Origin: Orthonyx spaldingii
Taxonomy: Eukaryota > Chordata > Aves > Passeriformes > Orthonychidae
Reading direction: 5' to 3'
Length of the DNA stretch: 64,000 bases
NCBI GenBank assembly: GCA_013397795.1
Contig: VZTJ01000523.1
Span: 4,836,127-4,900,126 of the forward strand
Numbering within the stretch: the first letter of the stretch is position 1; each line of letters opens with the position of its first letter. A program made the position numbers and the translations under genes. The notes under the pieces were generated by a model, which worked only from the letters and a program-made list of their open reading frames with translations, was not told where the DNA came from and searched no databases. Shown one piece after another: positions 21,745-35,200 of this stretch.

Positions 21745-24700
21745 TCAATGGGAATGTCAAAAAAAAAAGAAAAAAAAAAGCACTATAGAAACAATTAACA
21801 AACAGCGCTCTGTTATATGAGATATACAAGTAGGAAATTATAATAGACTTTTATAACACATTACTTTAACACACTTAATCATTTTATGACTACCATCCTG
21901 ATAAGTGCATCTGCACAGTGGACTGTTGGTTTACTGTATACTATCGATGGATAAATGTTTGTCTCGTTTTTAAAGTGTTATCTTACTGTTTTGTTTACAT
22001 CATAGTCTATTGATTTGTTTTAAAGTGTACATCATTATCAAGTATACTCAATACCATTTTTTCATTATTGTTATGTCTTAAGTTTTCATATACTGTAGGT
22101 TTTATGGGGTTTTGTTTGTTTTTTACTAAAAATGTTATTGTGGGAAACAGGAATTATGTGCTTGAAAAACACGACACAGGAATGTTCTGCCCTTTGCTGG
22201 ATTTTGCTGTTAATGTCAGCTAAAGTTGCTTATGTTAAATGCTCCTTTTGTCATTTAAAATTTGCCTTCAGATAGTCTCCACGTTTTTAGTACAAGTGAT
22301 ATGAAAGGACAGCTGTCATTTTAGTCCAGTTCAGGGTATTTCTTTCAATACAATGAGCTGATTCTGGAAACTTTTGGAAAAAAAAAAACCCACAAAAGCC
22401 CAGGCTCAGTAAGGGAACAGGAACAATTTGCTCAGACAGGGGTAAGCATCAACGGATTTCTGCAGCTCTGTTGTCCATTGAAGTGCATTCTCAGCTGCAA
22501 ACGGCGCACAATCTCTCTCGCTGTTCTCATGGTGCAGTCAAAACAAACAACAAAAAAATGGTGGTGGAGTGAAACAGCTTCAGTTGGGCAAAAGCTCATT
22601 GCATTGGAGAGGAGCAGGTGCCAGCCCTTGGCTGGGGAGGGCCCGGGGCCGTGGCTCAGCCCAGGCTGGGTAGCACCGAGTCCTGGGGCTTGTCTCCACC
22701 AAGCATGCTGAAACATTTCGGCCTAAAATCTCATATGTGTCTCTTCTTGAAGTTTTGTCAGCATGCCCCATTTATTTAATCACCATTTTCCATAAGTGGG
22801 TGACTTTTTTTCCCCCTCTGTGATCTCTGGCCCTTTAAAGCAAACACAGCAGTAACAAAACAGCAAAAAGCTCAACATAAGCCTTCTGCTGTAGATAAAC
22901 GTTCATCTTAATGGAGCTCCTGTAGGTCAGTAGATTTATTTTTGCACCTTCTACTTGATCAAGAGCAATGTTTGCTGCACAACAAGGGCTAGTTCTCAAT
23001 ACCTCCTTTTCATACGCACGAATAAAACCATTTCAGCCCGTGCACCCTGGACAGCCCCGCCTGTCGTTATGCTGCGTTGCTGAACAATCTGGCTGCAGAA
23101 ATGCATTTTGGTTGAGGATACCGCCAAATTCATCCCTGTCACAGCTCTACAGTATCATTGGCATTATGGAAGAGATGGATTTGCTGCTGTAAATCCACAA
23201 ACTCCATAAAAGGAGAAAGAGAATCAAGCAAGAGGCCAGCTCACAGTGTCTGGAGGGGCAACCACCCCGAGCTCACAGTGGTCCTGTAGAGTGCCAAATT
23301 CAGGCAACCAGATTTTCTTCTCTTTTCCCAGTTCCTTGGCCTTGGTTAGATGTTCCTTGCCCCCTCTCCTGCAGTGTAAGCACAGACAGTTTGCTAGATG
23401 TGTATCTCCATGGGCCACGAGCGATGGAGGGGCACCTAGGGTGCAGCCCGTGCGCCCCAGGGCAGGCTCTGACCATGTGCCCATGGAGACTCACTTACAG
23501 CACAAACCTTTGAGGAGCCCAGCTCAAAAAGGAATCTTTTTGTTCAATTCAGCAGATTTTGAACCAAACCCTGATACAGAGGGGAAAAAAACATCCCCCC
23601 AAGACCTCCTTTATGGACCCTGAGTGTTGCCTGTTGCTCGTGTCCGTGGATGTTCCCCAGCCATCTGCGCTCACAAACGGCAGGGTGGCCTGAAATCAGT
23701 GACTCTCATTTGTATTGGCAACCACATACCTGTTCTTTTCATCACTGAGTTTCTGTTTCCCAAAACCATAACATTGTTAGTGGAAAAAGTGGATTTGAGT
23801 ACTTCCTGTTTGAAATTATTTGTGTATCAAAAATGGGTTTTGCACAACCTGTGCCAGTGCCTCAACAAAGAACAGAACTGATCTTCTTAAGCCAGAAAGG
23901 ATGCATTCAAGCTTGTATGGCTTTATGAGTTCAAGGAGGTTGAAATTTTTCAGTGCTAAATGGATTTTTGTATATCTTGACACTTTGATGTAACCTCCTA
24001 TTTTATTTATCGACTTAAACATCTGGCATAGATGTGCATAGAATGTAAACCTAGAATACAGCTGTTTTCATGTCACATTTAAAGCACTGAAAAAAAAGGC
24101 GTTTAAGGATTATTTTTTATTAAAGAGGTCCAATGAGGGATGTTCAGGGTAGTTATATTAGGTGCCACAACAGTTTTTATATTGCTGGCAAATTTAGAGT
24201 TAATTTGTAAATGAGTTTAAGGAAAGAAAAGCTTGAAGCACTAAACTTCACCAAATTCAAAACAATCTCGGCAAAAATGCCATTTTGAGGTAGCACTATT
24301 TAAACTAGTTGTGCAATGACTTGCTCTAATTTTCTTTGTTCAAGAAAGAAAAGAAAAAAAACCAGTCGCCAGACTATAAATTTCCTAAATAGACTATTAC
24401 AAAGTCACCGAGCTAGTTAGTGACTCTAAACAAATGTCATAAAAGCATGAATATCATCCTTTATTTGACAAGAGATGTATGTAAGTTTGTTTAAATCGAT
24501 ATAATTTTAGTGACATTTTTATAAGCTTCCCACTTTCCATGAACCTATATTTTTTATTTATCCAAAGTTATTTCTCTTTGTCCATTTCTCTCAGCCTTAT
24601 GCAAACAATATGCAAGAAATGCTGAAACTTGGATAAAACGGGTCATGCAGAGGGAAAATGAAAGCTGAGATTGATCATTTTCACGAAAAAAGGTTGTTAG

Positions 24701-24899
24701 TAGTTTCAATAAAAAGTACTACTACTAAACTGTAACATAAGCAGACAATAAAAGAGGGATTTAAAATAAAATGGATTCATAAAACTATTAAGATTATTTT
24801 TGTTAAATACAGTGGTTTTAGTAATTTGGAACATGATTTCACAATCAGTCGTGTTTTTTTAGTTGGAAATTTTTAGCTGATGATTTTTGACTGTGTAGT

Positions 24900-25190
24900 T
24901 TTGCATCGCAACGTTCTAGCAGCCGTTACCTCCCCGGGCGGCCCGCGCGGGGCCCTTCCCGAGCGCTCCCACGCGCTTTTCCTCCCAGCTGCCCCGCTCG
25001 CGGTGCTCCCCACGGGCCAGGCTGGGGAGCGGGGACCCCGTGGAGCTACCACCAGAGTGGGGACCCCATGGAGCCGCGACCTGAGCCGCCACTGGAGCCG
25101 GGCACGTGTTGGTGGCACAGGTGGCCGGAGCGGGACACGGCCCACCGTGGCAAGAGTAGCTCTAGGACACGCGGGTACACAACGATTGAG
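24900..25190 (+). other. GC/CpG-rich island inside the AT-rich MBNL3 3' UTR
   Basis: About 290 nt of very GC-rich, CpG-containing sequence lies between AT-rich flanks. It includes an imperfect 28-bp-period direct repeat (GGGGACCCCGTGGAGC at 25,031-25,046 and GGGGACCCCATGGAGC at 25,059-25,074). Open frames pass through it on both strands, but without family resemblance. It may be a local expansion, a structured RNA element, or an insertion; I cannot decide. Confidence 0.6.
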
Positions 25191-28100
25191 AAACTGGAGT
25201 CCTCGTTTTGTTTATCCCTTGTACATTTCACAGACATGAAAATTGAAAAAAGGTGAAATTTATGAGGAAAATCTAATTTCCCATTCCTGTTGAATGGATT
25301 TAGTTTGATATTGACCTGATTTTACCATGTGCCTGTTGAAGGCCTTAGAGTATATACTGTATGTTAAAGACTGTAATAACTTTAAAAAAAAAAAAAAATA
25401 GTTGATAGCCTAATCCAAATGTAAATAGAGCTACAACTCATTACTAGGCTACAACGCATTAATTCATGTCATATATTTTTATTTCTCTACCATTAGTTTT
25501 TAAGGTTTTCATTATTGCTTTTTTTGATATCTTTAGTAACTAATGAATTTAATTTTGAAGGAGAGTTAGAGAAAGTTTAAAATTTTTAATACATGTATTC
25601 AGCCCATTTAGTTATATTCTAAACCAACACTGAAGCATGGTAAGGTATAGAATACAGTCCATAACTAGTTTGTATAGTTTACAGTTTAAGAACAAAATTA
25701 ACTTTGTATGTAACTCCTACAATGATAGATTCATTGTTAACTAATTATATTAAGTTGTTGTTGCTATGGCAACAAAACTACAACATGGCTACCTTTGTAT
25801 ACATTATTTGTGAAATTTTCACATGTAAATTAAAAGTGATGTGTAACAGTATGAGCTTGTTAAAGGTACAGTTCGATACTGTCAGATAAAGATATGATTG
25901 AATATTTTTAAAATCCCAAAGTCCCATGTGAACGCTGAATTTGTGTCTTTAAGGTCACTTTTTCAGTCAAGAAGTTTACAACACATGGATTTAGAGTCAG
26001 GTTTTATAGCTTGTAGAAATTGTTGTGTGGCAAGGGTTATTCCACAGTATTTTCACTTCGGAAACACGGCAGCCTGTATTTACAACGTAGTGACCGGTCT
26101 TGCTTTCATTTCACATCCATTCACACGGTGGGAATTCAGAATTAATCAGTTTCAGTACTGTAGCTTTGCCTGCAATTTTTCTTTTTTCCAGAAATTGAAC
26201 ACTCACACGATTATGTTACGATCAGGGCTAAATAATTAAGCATATAACTATTTTAATACTAATTTATATTAGCAAAAACTGTACATAAGAAAAAAAATAT
26301 TGTGGAATGACCCCGTAACAGTGTTGAAGATACAAATATGCTGCAGTTAAACTGATTCAGTTAGTGTACGAATGTGTGAGACACACCTTTTTTGCACTTA
26401 TGTACATAGTCCACGAAAGAAATCCTTGGAACTTATTTTGAATATAAAAAGTCTGTAATAATACAGGAAAAGTTTGTAAAAGAGATAGGTATTACTAAGG
26501 CTTTGAAAAGGAGGAGTTTTTTGCTATAAAACTTATCTGAAAGCATGATGTTGCTTTGCTGTTGTAAAAGCTTTGTAGTTTGCCATAGCTTATTATACAG
26601 CAGACTGATAACAGGTCAGCTCCAACCTGCAGCACAGAGAATGGGAAACGGTGCGGAATTAATTAGTAAGGTCACTAGCAAAGATTCAAATTACTTTTTT
26701 TAATCAGCCTACATTTTCAAACACACCCCAGGTCATGTTTCTGATAGGTTGTGTTCTCGGTGAATCCTCTTGGGACTGGTAGGTCCATGGCAGCACACAC
26801 ACATTTTTCCTAGCACCTAATCCTGTTTCTGTCCAAAAGTGTTTATCTGTGGGAGGTGACTGACATTGTGGCGAGTGTTTTAAATGCCAGAGCGAATTTG
26901 AAATGTCACGACTTAGTGATATTATTTTTTTTTTTTTAAGCCTTTTGGGGCAAGATAACAAAGTGGAAGGAGGTGGACAGGGATGGGTTGGGATTGTCTG
27001 GGACCCGTTCTTTCTGCTGTGTGTCAGCCTGGTGTTCGTTTGAGAGGCACAGGGTAGTGCTGCAGGTGGTGCTGGGGCAGGGAGGTGGAGACTGGTGGCA
27101 GTGTGGCCAGCTGGGTGCTCCAGGCTGGGGATAACAAGCCCCTTTGAGTTGCCACCAAAGGAGAGCAAAGCTGTGGCCCTGCAGTGAGCAGCCTCTTGTT
27201 CCTGTTTGTGTTGGTACTGCTGGGGCTCTGCAGTGCCGGGGGATTTTGGAGCAGCTGAAGCGCCTGTGTTGACCCATTTATTCTTGATTGGAATAAGTTT
27301 CGGTTTTTGTTGGATTTTTTTTTTTTAAGGTTTTTTTATTGTTGCTGGGTTTGTTTGCAAAACCCAAGCCCCAGATTTGCTTCAGAAAAGTACCTGGTTT
27401 TGCCATGAGTCTGGTCCTGACTCGAGCAGTCAGTCAAGTCCCCCAGAGCAGAACTGGTGGGAGGGGGCACCTGATGTCACTGACGCCCTGTCTTGGCTGC
27501 CCCAGGGCGAGGGGCTGAGCTGTGGCTGCCAAGCCCAAGACTTGCTCCTTGGGCAGTGTTGCCAGCTCCTGGCAGCAATGCCAGTGTGTGCCCAGCCAGC
27601 CCACTCTCCACCACGGGCTGTGCGAGTGCTGCTTTGCTGAATTGGAGCGGCCCCAGGGTCTTCAAAATGAGGAAAAATCAGATGTTGCTTCTCTCCGTGG
27701 TGTTATATAATAACCTAGATTTTAATATTAAATAATCAGCTAGTTCAAGCCACTATACGATTAAGGCTTTCCTTTGCCATAATCAATTTCTATAATCAAG
27801 CTCTTTCTCATTTCTAAGATTATGAGAGAAAATTATTTTGCACTATGTGAAATGAATCATAGCTGGTCAAACTTCGTTGGGGTATGAGCATGATCATGAC
27901 AACACTGCTAAAATCTTTGCTAGTGATCTTTACTGACATCCTCTATCATCAAAAATAACTCTATATGCCTCTCAAAGGAGATATTTAAACATGCAAAATA
28001 ACACAGCTGTTAAATAAAATGAAGTTATTTTTCCAAACACACAACAGAGAGAATTACCTGACACCGAATTACAAGGTTCCAGTTCTTTATTACTGTACAC

Positions 28101-28798
28101 AGATGCTATTTGATAGTGGTGGAAGCCAAATGATTTTGTTGCCATGGCTTTTGTATCCTAGCAGATGAGGGGATGATAAGACCATTCTTAGATTGGATTA
28201 TGGGATTTCTTTTTCTTTCCAATTAGCTTTGTTTTAAATTTTTTTTTTAGATCATGAAAATGAACCGACTCCTCACCCTTTATTACATCACCTGACAACA
28301 GATCACTATTTTTTTTTATAAATAGAGAATTGTATTTTAGGCAATCACTAAAATCAAAGAGAGAATGTTCTCCTAAATTGTCCGTTTTTAATTTAAATAT
28401 ATAAAAAACATTTATACTGTACTGTGTAAAGTAGATCTTTGAAGCACATTCTTCTTTTCATAGGCATTTCTGGTAAAACAAAGTAAGGGAAACATTAGAT
28501 ATCAATTTAATGGTATAGTTTAGAAAATATATACAGACGATTACACTTAGCCCTGTGGAATTGTAAGAAATTAAAATATCATTGGATCCAGACAGGCGTA
28601 GGTTAATGCAGTATTTCAGTTCCATAACAGGATAGTTCATTCCCTCAACTGCTACCAACAGGGTGTACGCTTTGAATTTATTTTTCTTTTTGCCACATTA
28701 TATTGCTGTAGTGCTTGTACGTGCTTTAGAAATGTGCATAATGCTACTCATTTTAGTATGTTACTTCTATATTGTTATTGTTTATTTTTTGATCTTTT

Positions 28799-28804
28799 AA
28801 TAAA
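28799..28804 (+). terminator. MBNL3: Candidate MBNL3 poly(A) signal AATAAA
   Basis: AATAAA within TTTTAATAAAGTG, followed by T/GT-rich sequence (GGTTATGTTTTTT) about 20-30 nt downstream, as expected of a vertebrate cleavage site. Further AATAAA signals at 28,979-28,984 and 29,269-29,274 could extend the transcript. After about 29,300 the base composition becomes GC-rich, which supports an end nearby. Confidence 0.5.
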
Positions 28805-29299
28805 GTGTATAAAATTCTTGGTTATGTTTTTTATGGATCCATATCTACACATTAATAGGAGTTTACTTTTAAAACTTTCCAAGTTCCAGTTTATTAGTCC
28901 CAAACTTCAAAGGTTCTGATGTAAAAATAATAACTGATGAATTTGAATCAATGTTATATCTGAAGTGTAGATCAACAGAATAAATTTCTTTCCAGAAAAT
29001 ACCTTCAGTATTTTGAATTCTGTAGCCAGTGCCTCCTTTTTACCGGATGCATTCGGCCTATCATATTAAAGTTACTAACACAAGACAGACATTTGTATTT
29101 TAGAAAAATAAAAAGTAAAACTTTCCATATGCTGCCTTTCGGTTTCTCTTGTGCCTTAGACCTTCGGAGACACATGTGATGTGGTTTGTGTTTTTCCATG
29201 CTTCCTTTCTGACCCTGTCTGTGATTAGAGAGGAGATCAGAGCTGTGCATTTGAAGATAACCATGAAGAATAAATCAACTCCCATTCAAAGGCCTGCAG

Positions 29300-32200
29300 C
29301 TTTTGTAGCACAGTGATGTGTGTATTAATTTTTCTCTTTCAGCATTCATGTCAGATACCGTTTTGAACATCCCAGTGCAGTAATACAACAGTGAACTCCC
29401 CTTTGGCAGCAGCCTGGATTCCCCAGCTCTCTTCCAAGTGCCCAGCTCATCCTAGGCTGCTGCAAGAGAAAATTGCTTCTTGATGAGCTTGTTTGTCCTT
29501 TCTGTAATGTTGCATAGATTTATTAGAGCTAAGAAAACAACTCAACAGTGTGGCCACTTTGGTCACCACCTTCTTACCAATAACATTGCATCAAAGGGGC
29601 TTTTACCCCTTAAACTGGCTGGAGGTCACCACTTGCTCCATCAAGGCTTAGAGCTGGAGGCAGCGAGCCAGGGCACGTGGCTGTCCCAGGCCCCGGCGTC
29701 ACTCGGCTCGTGGGCGGCAGAGGACGACGTCGGGAACCCGAGGATGTGAGTGACTGCCCTGGTGATGTCCAGGTGTCCGTCCAGCCTCGGCACCCCGGCA
29801 GCCGTGCTGGGACACCAGTGACGGGTGAGCCTGGAGGGTGCAGCCAGAGGAGTCTGCTGCCAGCACCAGGGGAGGGGGTCCCCTTGGCTGTTTTCCCAAA
29901 GGAATTTAAGAATCTGACTCTTGGGACTTGCGGGAGGGATTAGGAGTTTGAGAATGTGTTTCAGGGGATGTGGGTGCAGTAGAGTTGCTTGGAGCAGGAG
30001 CAGTGGTGAAGAGGCACTGCCCGAGGAGGCTGGGCAGACTCTGCTCCTCATCCCCAGTAGGACAAGCTGCTGACTTTGAGAACAGACAGACCAAGCCCAG
30101 GACAAATTATGTAACTGCTGCTTTTTCATCAGCCCATTCCCCTCACTTCTCCTTGCAGGTTAATTGACTCTATTTGTGCGTCAAGGCCACTTAGAGCTTT
30201 CTTCTATAAATGACTCCTGCCTCATCTGATGGCACAGTTAAATGTCTGGATTTTTCTAAGACAAAAAAAAAAAAAAAAAAGTGGAACTGAAACTTTTCTA
30301 GGCAGTTGATGTGGAAGCATGGGATCCTGCCTGAGTGGTTACTCATAATTTTTATTGCTAGCTTTGGTCTGGCTTTCTTTCCTTGCAGGATGGAGACAGG
30401 GGCTTTCAAGTGATGCTTTCCTTGGAGATGTCGGAAGGGCTGGGCCTTGGCTGCTTGGAGACACCAGCTCTGCTCAGAAGCCTCCCCCATGGAGGAGGTT
30501 GGGAGTGGGAGTCCACACTAGCACCGAAAATCAAGCATAGTCTATCAACAAGACACTTTAAATTGTGTTTCAAGGCCAAACAGCATCCTTGGGCCAGGGA
30601 TGTGGGATTTTACCTGGGGCCCATTTGCAGAAGTTACAGGAGGAGCTGCTGCAAACTGCTTTATAGATGGAGTTGGATTAAAGGATCTGAGCAAAATTAT
30701 TCATGATGCTGTATTTACAGCATGTGTCATTTTGAAGCCTTACAGCACCTGGCCCATCTATCTTCTTTTTCATTGGGGCTTGTTTGTGCAGGAAAGTCAA
30801 GTTTAATACAAAAATCTCTATTTAGCTCTTTGGCTATTAAAGCTTCAGTGGGAAACATGGGGAAAATTCAATTTTTCAAGACTTGCTCCATATTTAGATG
30901 GTCCAAAACCAGTTTTTATTCAATCTGGACTTAGTGCTGGATAAATAGATCAATTTGATCTATTTATTATGAGAAATAAGAGAATGGAGAAATGTTTGGC
31001 TAATCCCCAATGAGTTGTGGATCTAAAATATCCTCTCCAACACAAGCAGCCCTCAGCTCTCCCCAGGAGGGGTCATGTCAGAGTGCAGAGCAGTGTGAGG
31101 AACACCCTGTAGCCTCTCATTTGTGCTCTGAGCTCTTTCTGCAGACAATTGACTCAGGTGCCTCCTCCAGCCCGGTGAGACCTGCCTCGAGTGCATCTCT
31201 GAGATGGCAGCACCTGCCAACAAGGGATCCCTGTGAGTGGGCAGAGAGACACAAAAATCCACAGCCTGAAGGCCAAGAGGATGGGCTTAGAGAAGCAGCC
31301 ACCCAGCAAGCCAGCTCTGACGGGGTCCCAGCAAGTCTTGGCTCAATGGGAAGATGTTTGCTTTGCTCTTCCCTCCTCATTTTGCCTTTTTCAGGGTGGC
31401 TCTGCCAGTTTATTTAGCAGGCACGTGCCCTGGAATCTGCCCCACTGTTCCCACTGCCCTTCCCCTGGATCTGAAAGTGTAAATCCAGCCCCGAGGGGAC
31501 GGCACTGTGGCACCTCACCAGCTGCCTGAGGAGGATCCCCGCAGCCAGGCAGCAGGCTCTGGTACAGTGCTGCTGCACCACTTCTTTATTCACAGCTGCA
31601 GCTGTGAAGGTATTTCTGCTTTGCTCCATGGTTTATGTAAATTGTAAATGGTTTTTATGTAAATTATTTGCTTGTAAATGTTATCAGAGCCTTCCCAAGG
31701 GAGCTGCTGCCTCCCACCCTCTGCAGCCACCGTGTGCTCAAAGCCTGTGTCTGTAATCGATGCTTTAATGCTTCACAGCACCGACATTCAGCCCATCTCC
31801 ATGGCAGTGCTTCTGCTGCAGCTCCTGCATGTCCTCTGCTCCCCGTGGCCGTCAGGGCCTTGTGGCCGTGTCCCCCCCTGCTCCACAGCCCTGCCAGCCC
31901 TCAGTTTTGTCCCCACACCTGCAGCGCAGTGGCACCTGAATGTCTGGCAGGGCTCCCACTGGTGAAGAGCTCCTGCTGATCACAACAAGGGGTGCTTGGG
32001 GGTGTTTTGGGCTGCATGTGTCTGCACCAAAGCAAAGGTGCTGGTGCTTTGTAAAGCTTCTGGAAACTCTTGTTGAAGAAAACTGTGTTTTGCTTTCCCC
32101 CACAGAAGCCTGAATCAAAGCCATCGGCCAATTTCCCTGTGGGGTGAGCCTGCCCGAGGGTCACCCTCTGCCATGCTGGAAAGGAGACACAGGATGTTCC

Positions 32201-35200
32201 CATCGCTGTCCTCAGAGCCGTGTGTGGCTGTGCTAAGGCAGGGGAAGTGCAAAGGTAAGACCCTGTATTCCCTGGGGTGCGGGGTGCTGCTGGCCACCCA
32301 CACCCCGTGGTGTTGGGGTGTGCAGGAGCAGCAGGCGCTGGCTCAGCAGCTCCCCTGCCCGGAGCATCCCTTGTTCTTTGGAAGCTGGATGTGCCCATTC
32401 CTGCTGCCCTGGCCCTGTCGTGACCTGCGGCGAGGTTTGGGCCAGGCAGGGCCCCAGCAGCGCTGGCAGCAGGAGGACGGGTGACGCACAGGTCACACAT
32501 GACGATGCTGCTCGTGCTATCGCATAAATCAAGGGGATTTTGGTGAGAGGAACGAGGGCAACTTGGGGCCCTGAGCTGGGCGGGATGAGGCCTTGGAAAA
32601 CTTTAATTTCCTATGCTGCACAGTCCGAGGGTGGGGGCTGAGGCCACATTTGGACCAGCGGGGCTGGACTGAGGGTAGCCCATGCCGAGGAGGGAGGTGG
32701 GCTGCAGTTCCCCCTGCCAGGCTCTCGCCCCTCTGCCAGCTTTGCTCAATTATGGGAAATCCTTTAAGCTTTCGCATTAGTGCTGTATTTAGGTCTGCAC
32801 TGTATTAGGGCTTGGCGTAGGGAGCGCAGTGAGATTTCTCACTCAATAAAGAATGTTTTAAAGACATTTGTCACTGTGGGCCCAGAGCTGGGAGCCAGGT
32901 CCCTGGGCAGGCGGGGAGGGTGCTGTGGGAGGTGAGGGAGCTGGGCTGGCTCCAGACTTGCTGCGCTTGGCCCTGGCCAGGCCCCATCTCTGCCCCTGCG
33001 CTCCCACACTGAGCACTGGGACAGAGTCCTGGTCTGCCCCCATCACCGCCCAGCCAGGGGTAGATCAGGCTGTGCATCCCAGGGCTGCCGCTGGTGACCC
33101 CCCAGCCCATCTGCATCAGCACAGCTGCTGGCAAAGCCTCCCGCGAGGCTGCGGGGCTGCTGTGCTGGCGGCAGGCCTGTCCTGCTGGCAGTAAATGTGT
33201 CATCGGATGGCGATCAGGGATCATGAGTCACGAACGCCCACCCAGCCAGCCAGCCTGGCCGGTCCTGGCACGGGGCTGCAGAGCACCGGCAGGAGCTGGG
33301 AGAGATCTGCCACCTCCTCCTCCTCTGCCTCCCCCCACCTGCAGCCTCACCAGCCTGCGTCTTCCACAGGGCACGAAAGGAGGGAGCATCCATCCCTCTG
33401 GCAGCTCTCACCTGGGGCTGAGGTGACAGGTCAGCTTCCCTGGACCACTGTGGGGATGTGATGGTCCCCCCACACCCCTGGTCGCAGGTGCCTGGCACTG
33501 CCACAGCTCTGCCCACGGCTCTTGGACAGCTTGGCAAGGATGGGGTTGAGGGGGCTGCCTGTGGAAATGTGTGTCCCCTGGACTGCAAGTAGCTGAAGCT
33601 GGGGCTGGGCCAGCTCAGGGTGTGCTGCTGGGAGTCAGAAGGAGCCTCCAGGCTCCCCTTTCAGTGTGGATTTTTCTTTTAATCTGGTAATTGTTGAGGC
33701 AACAGAGTATTAGATCCAGACTTTGAGCCAGTGCTGATGGTGGCTGTGGCAAATGGCCCACACTCTTGTGGAGCTCAACCCTTGGCTTGTGGGCACGTGA
33801 GGAGCCTTCTCTCCCTGTTTAGCCTCGTGAGTGGCACTTCAGCACTTTGATCCTTGTCTCCAAGCTCCAACCCCTGCAGTTGTGTGAGGGCTCTGACCTG
33901 CAGAAAGCCAGGCTTCTGCACCAGACCATGGCTGCTACATGAAGGACAGGAGAGAAGTTGTGCTGTGGCTCAAGTGACATCCCTGGGCAAGCCCAGAGTT
34001 TGTGCATGTGGCAACCCCTGGCTGGGGGCTCAGCTGGGAGCCCTGGCAGCCTCTTCCCCTTTCCCTCTCCCTCAGACCTGCTGAGTGAGCAGGAAAAGCA
34101 AAATTTTGTGGGATTGTTGTGGACGTGCTGCTGAACCAGCCCCCAGAGCAAAAGCAGCCTCAGTGCCTCTCCCAAAACCACCACTGGGGTCCCCAGGGAG
34201 GGCCCCAACCCCAGAGAGAAATCATCAGACAGGGAAAGCTTTTATTTCCTTTCTGTCTTTTCCTTCTCCAGGGCTGGGCTTGATTATTCCTTTCAGCAAC
34301 ACAAAGTGCTAGAGAGGCTCAGCAGCCAGAGATCAATTTTCTCTGCTCCTGGCATAGTGTCTCTGTGCAGGGGGAAGTGGCTTTTGTGCTGAGACTTGGT
34401 GGGTGACACCAGGGGCAGTGGCAGCTGCATTGCCGGAGGGAGGGTGACAGGGAACGTGTGCCAGCCCTCACCTGGTGCTGTGCTGATGGAGGGTGTCAAA
34501 ACCTTTCACTCACAGCCATTGAAGAGCAAAGATATTGCTGGGAAAGAAATCCCAGCTCGGCTCAGATATCAGTGCCACTCTGAGGCACAGTGCAGGGTGG
34601 GACCCTCCACAGCTGCCTCTGCTCCTGTGTGATGTCCCCTCTCAATCACCACAAAGCACTGGCTAGTGGAGGATGACTTTCCTTCTAGGGAACATGCAAA
34701 AATTTGTCTCCACAGGAATAATATGCAAAGATCTCATGTTTAAGTGATTGGAACATAGTGGTGGCACAAGACTAAACACAGAGGGATTCAAGATGTCTCT
34801 TAATTACACAGACAAGATAAGGGAAAAAAATTAAGAGAACTGCAGAATTTTAAGAGGATGGGGAAGAATTTGGCATGGGATTAAATATTAGAGAATATAT
34901 TAGAAAAGCAAAAAAGCAGATGTTAAAAGCCTGAGGGGTGAGGCAGATGGACCAGAGCGAGGAGAGCTGCCAGCCCACAGACAAGGACTAACCTAGGGAT
35001 GAGCCCTGGCACTGCCCCCACAGCATCCCAAGTCCACATCCCCACACTGTTGCTGTCTCCAGGTCTGCTGTGACACAAGGCAGAGGGAAGAGCATCCTCT
35101 CCCTGGCATTGGCATGGCTGGACTTGCTCAGGGGCTGCTGACAGTGAGGTGTCCATGGCTGAGGATCAGTGAGGCAGTGGGCCCTCGGCGTGAGTGGTGG

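Larger units (their letters stand above)
1..28830 (+). other. MBNL3: MBNL3 gene, 3' part (5' truncated by window)
   Basis: Muscleblind-like proteins are nuclear/cytoplasmic RNA-binding proteins that bind YGCY motifs through two pairs of CCCH zinc fingers and control alternative splicing and mRNA localisation. Exons for the linker, fingers 3 and 4 and the C-terminus are all present with GT/AG borders and consistent phases (0,0,0,1,1,0). MBNL3 is chosen over MBNL1/MBNL2 because the linker (M-G-L-V-P-A-E-L then N-T-P-V-L), the short terminal L-K-F frame, the alternative end in M-F-V-S-Q-M and the V-P-M-M-H-G exon fit MBNL3 as I remember it, and because RAP2C and FRMD7 follow downstream. The start codon and fingers 1-2 are outside the window. 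The 3' limit is an estimate from a poly(A) signal. Confidence 0.93.
21605..28830 (+). other. MBNL3: MBNL3 long 3' UTR
   Basis: After the short-frame stop the sequence is AT-rich without introns or interspersed repeats that I can see for over 7 kb. It carries A-runs (21,759-21,780; 25,384-25,399), ATTTA-type motifs, a Pumilio-like TGTAAATA (25,420-25,427) and several AATAAA signals (for example 24,708, 24,747, 24,765, 28,799). Two GC-richer parts interrupt it (24,900-25,190 and about 26,950-27,660). Long 3' UTRs are typical of this family. The 3' end at the 28,799 signal is a best estimate; 28,979 and 29,269 are alternatives. Confidence 0.6.

Noticed and set aside
31901..33588. Several 100-200 codon open frames between MBNL3 and RAP2C
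   Set aside because: They overlap on both strands in GC-rich DNA and have no family motifs or splice-compatible neighbours.
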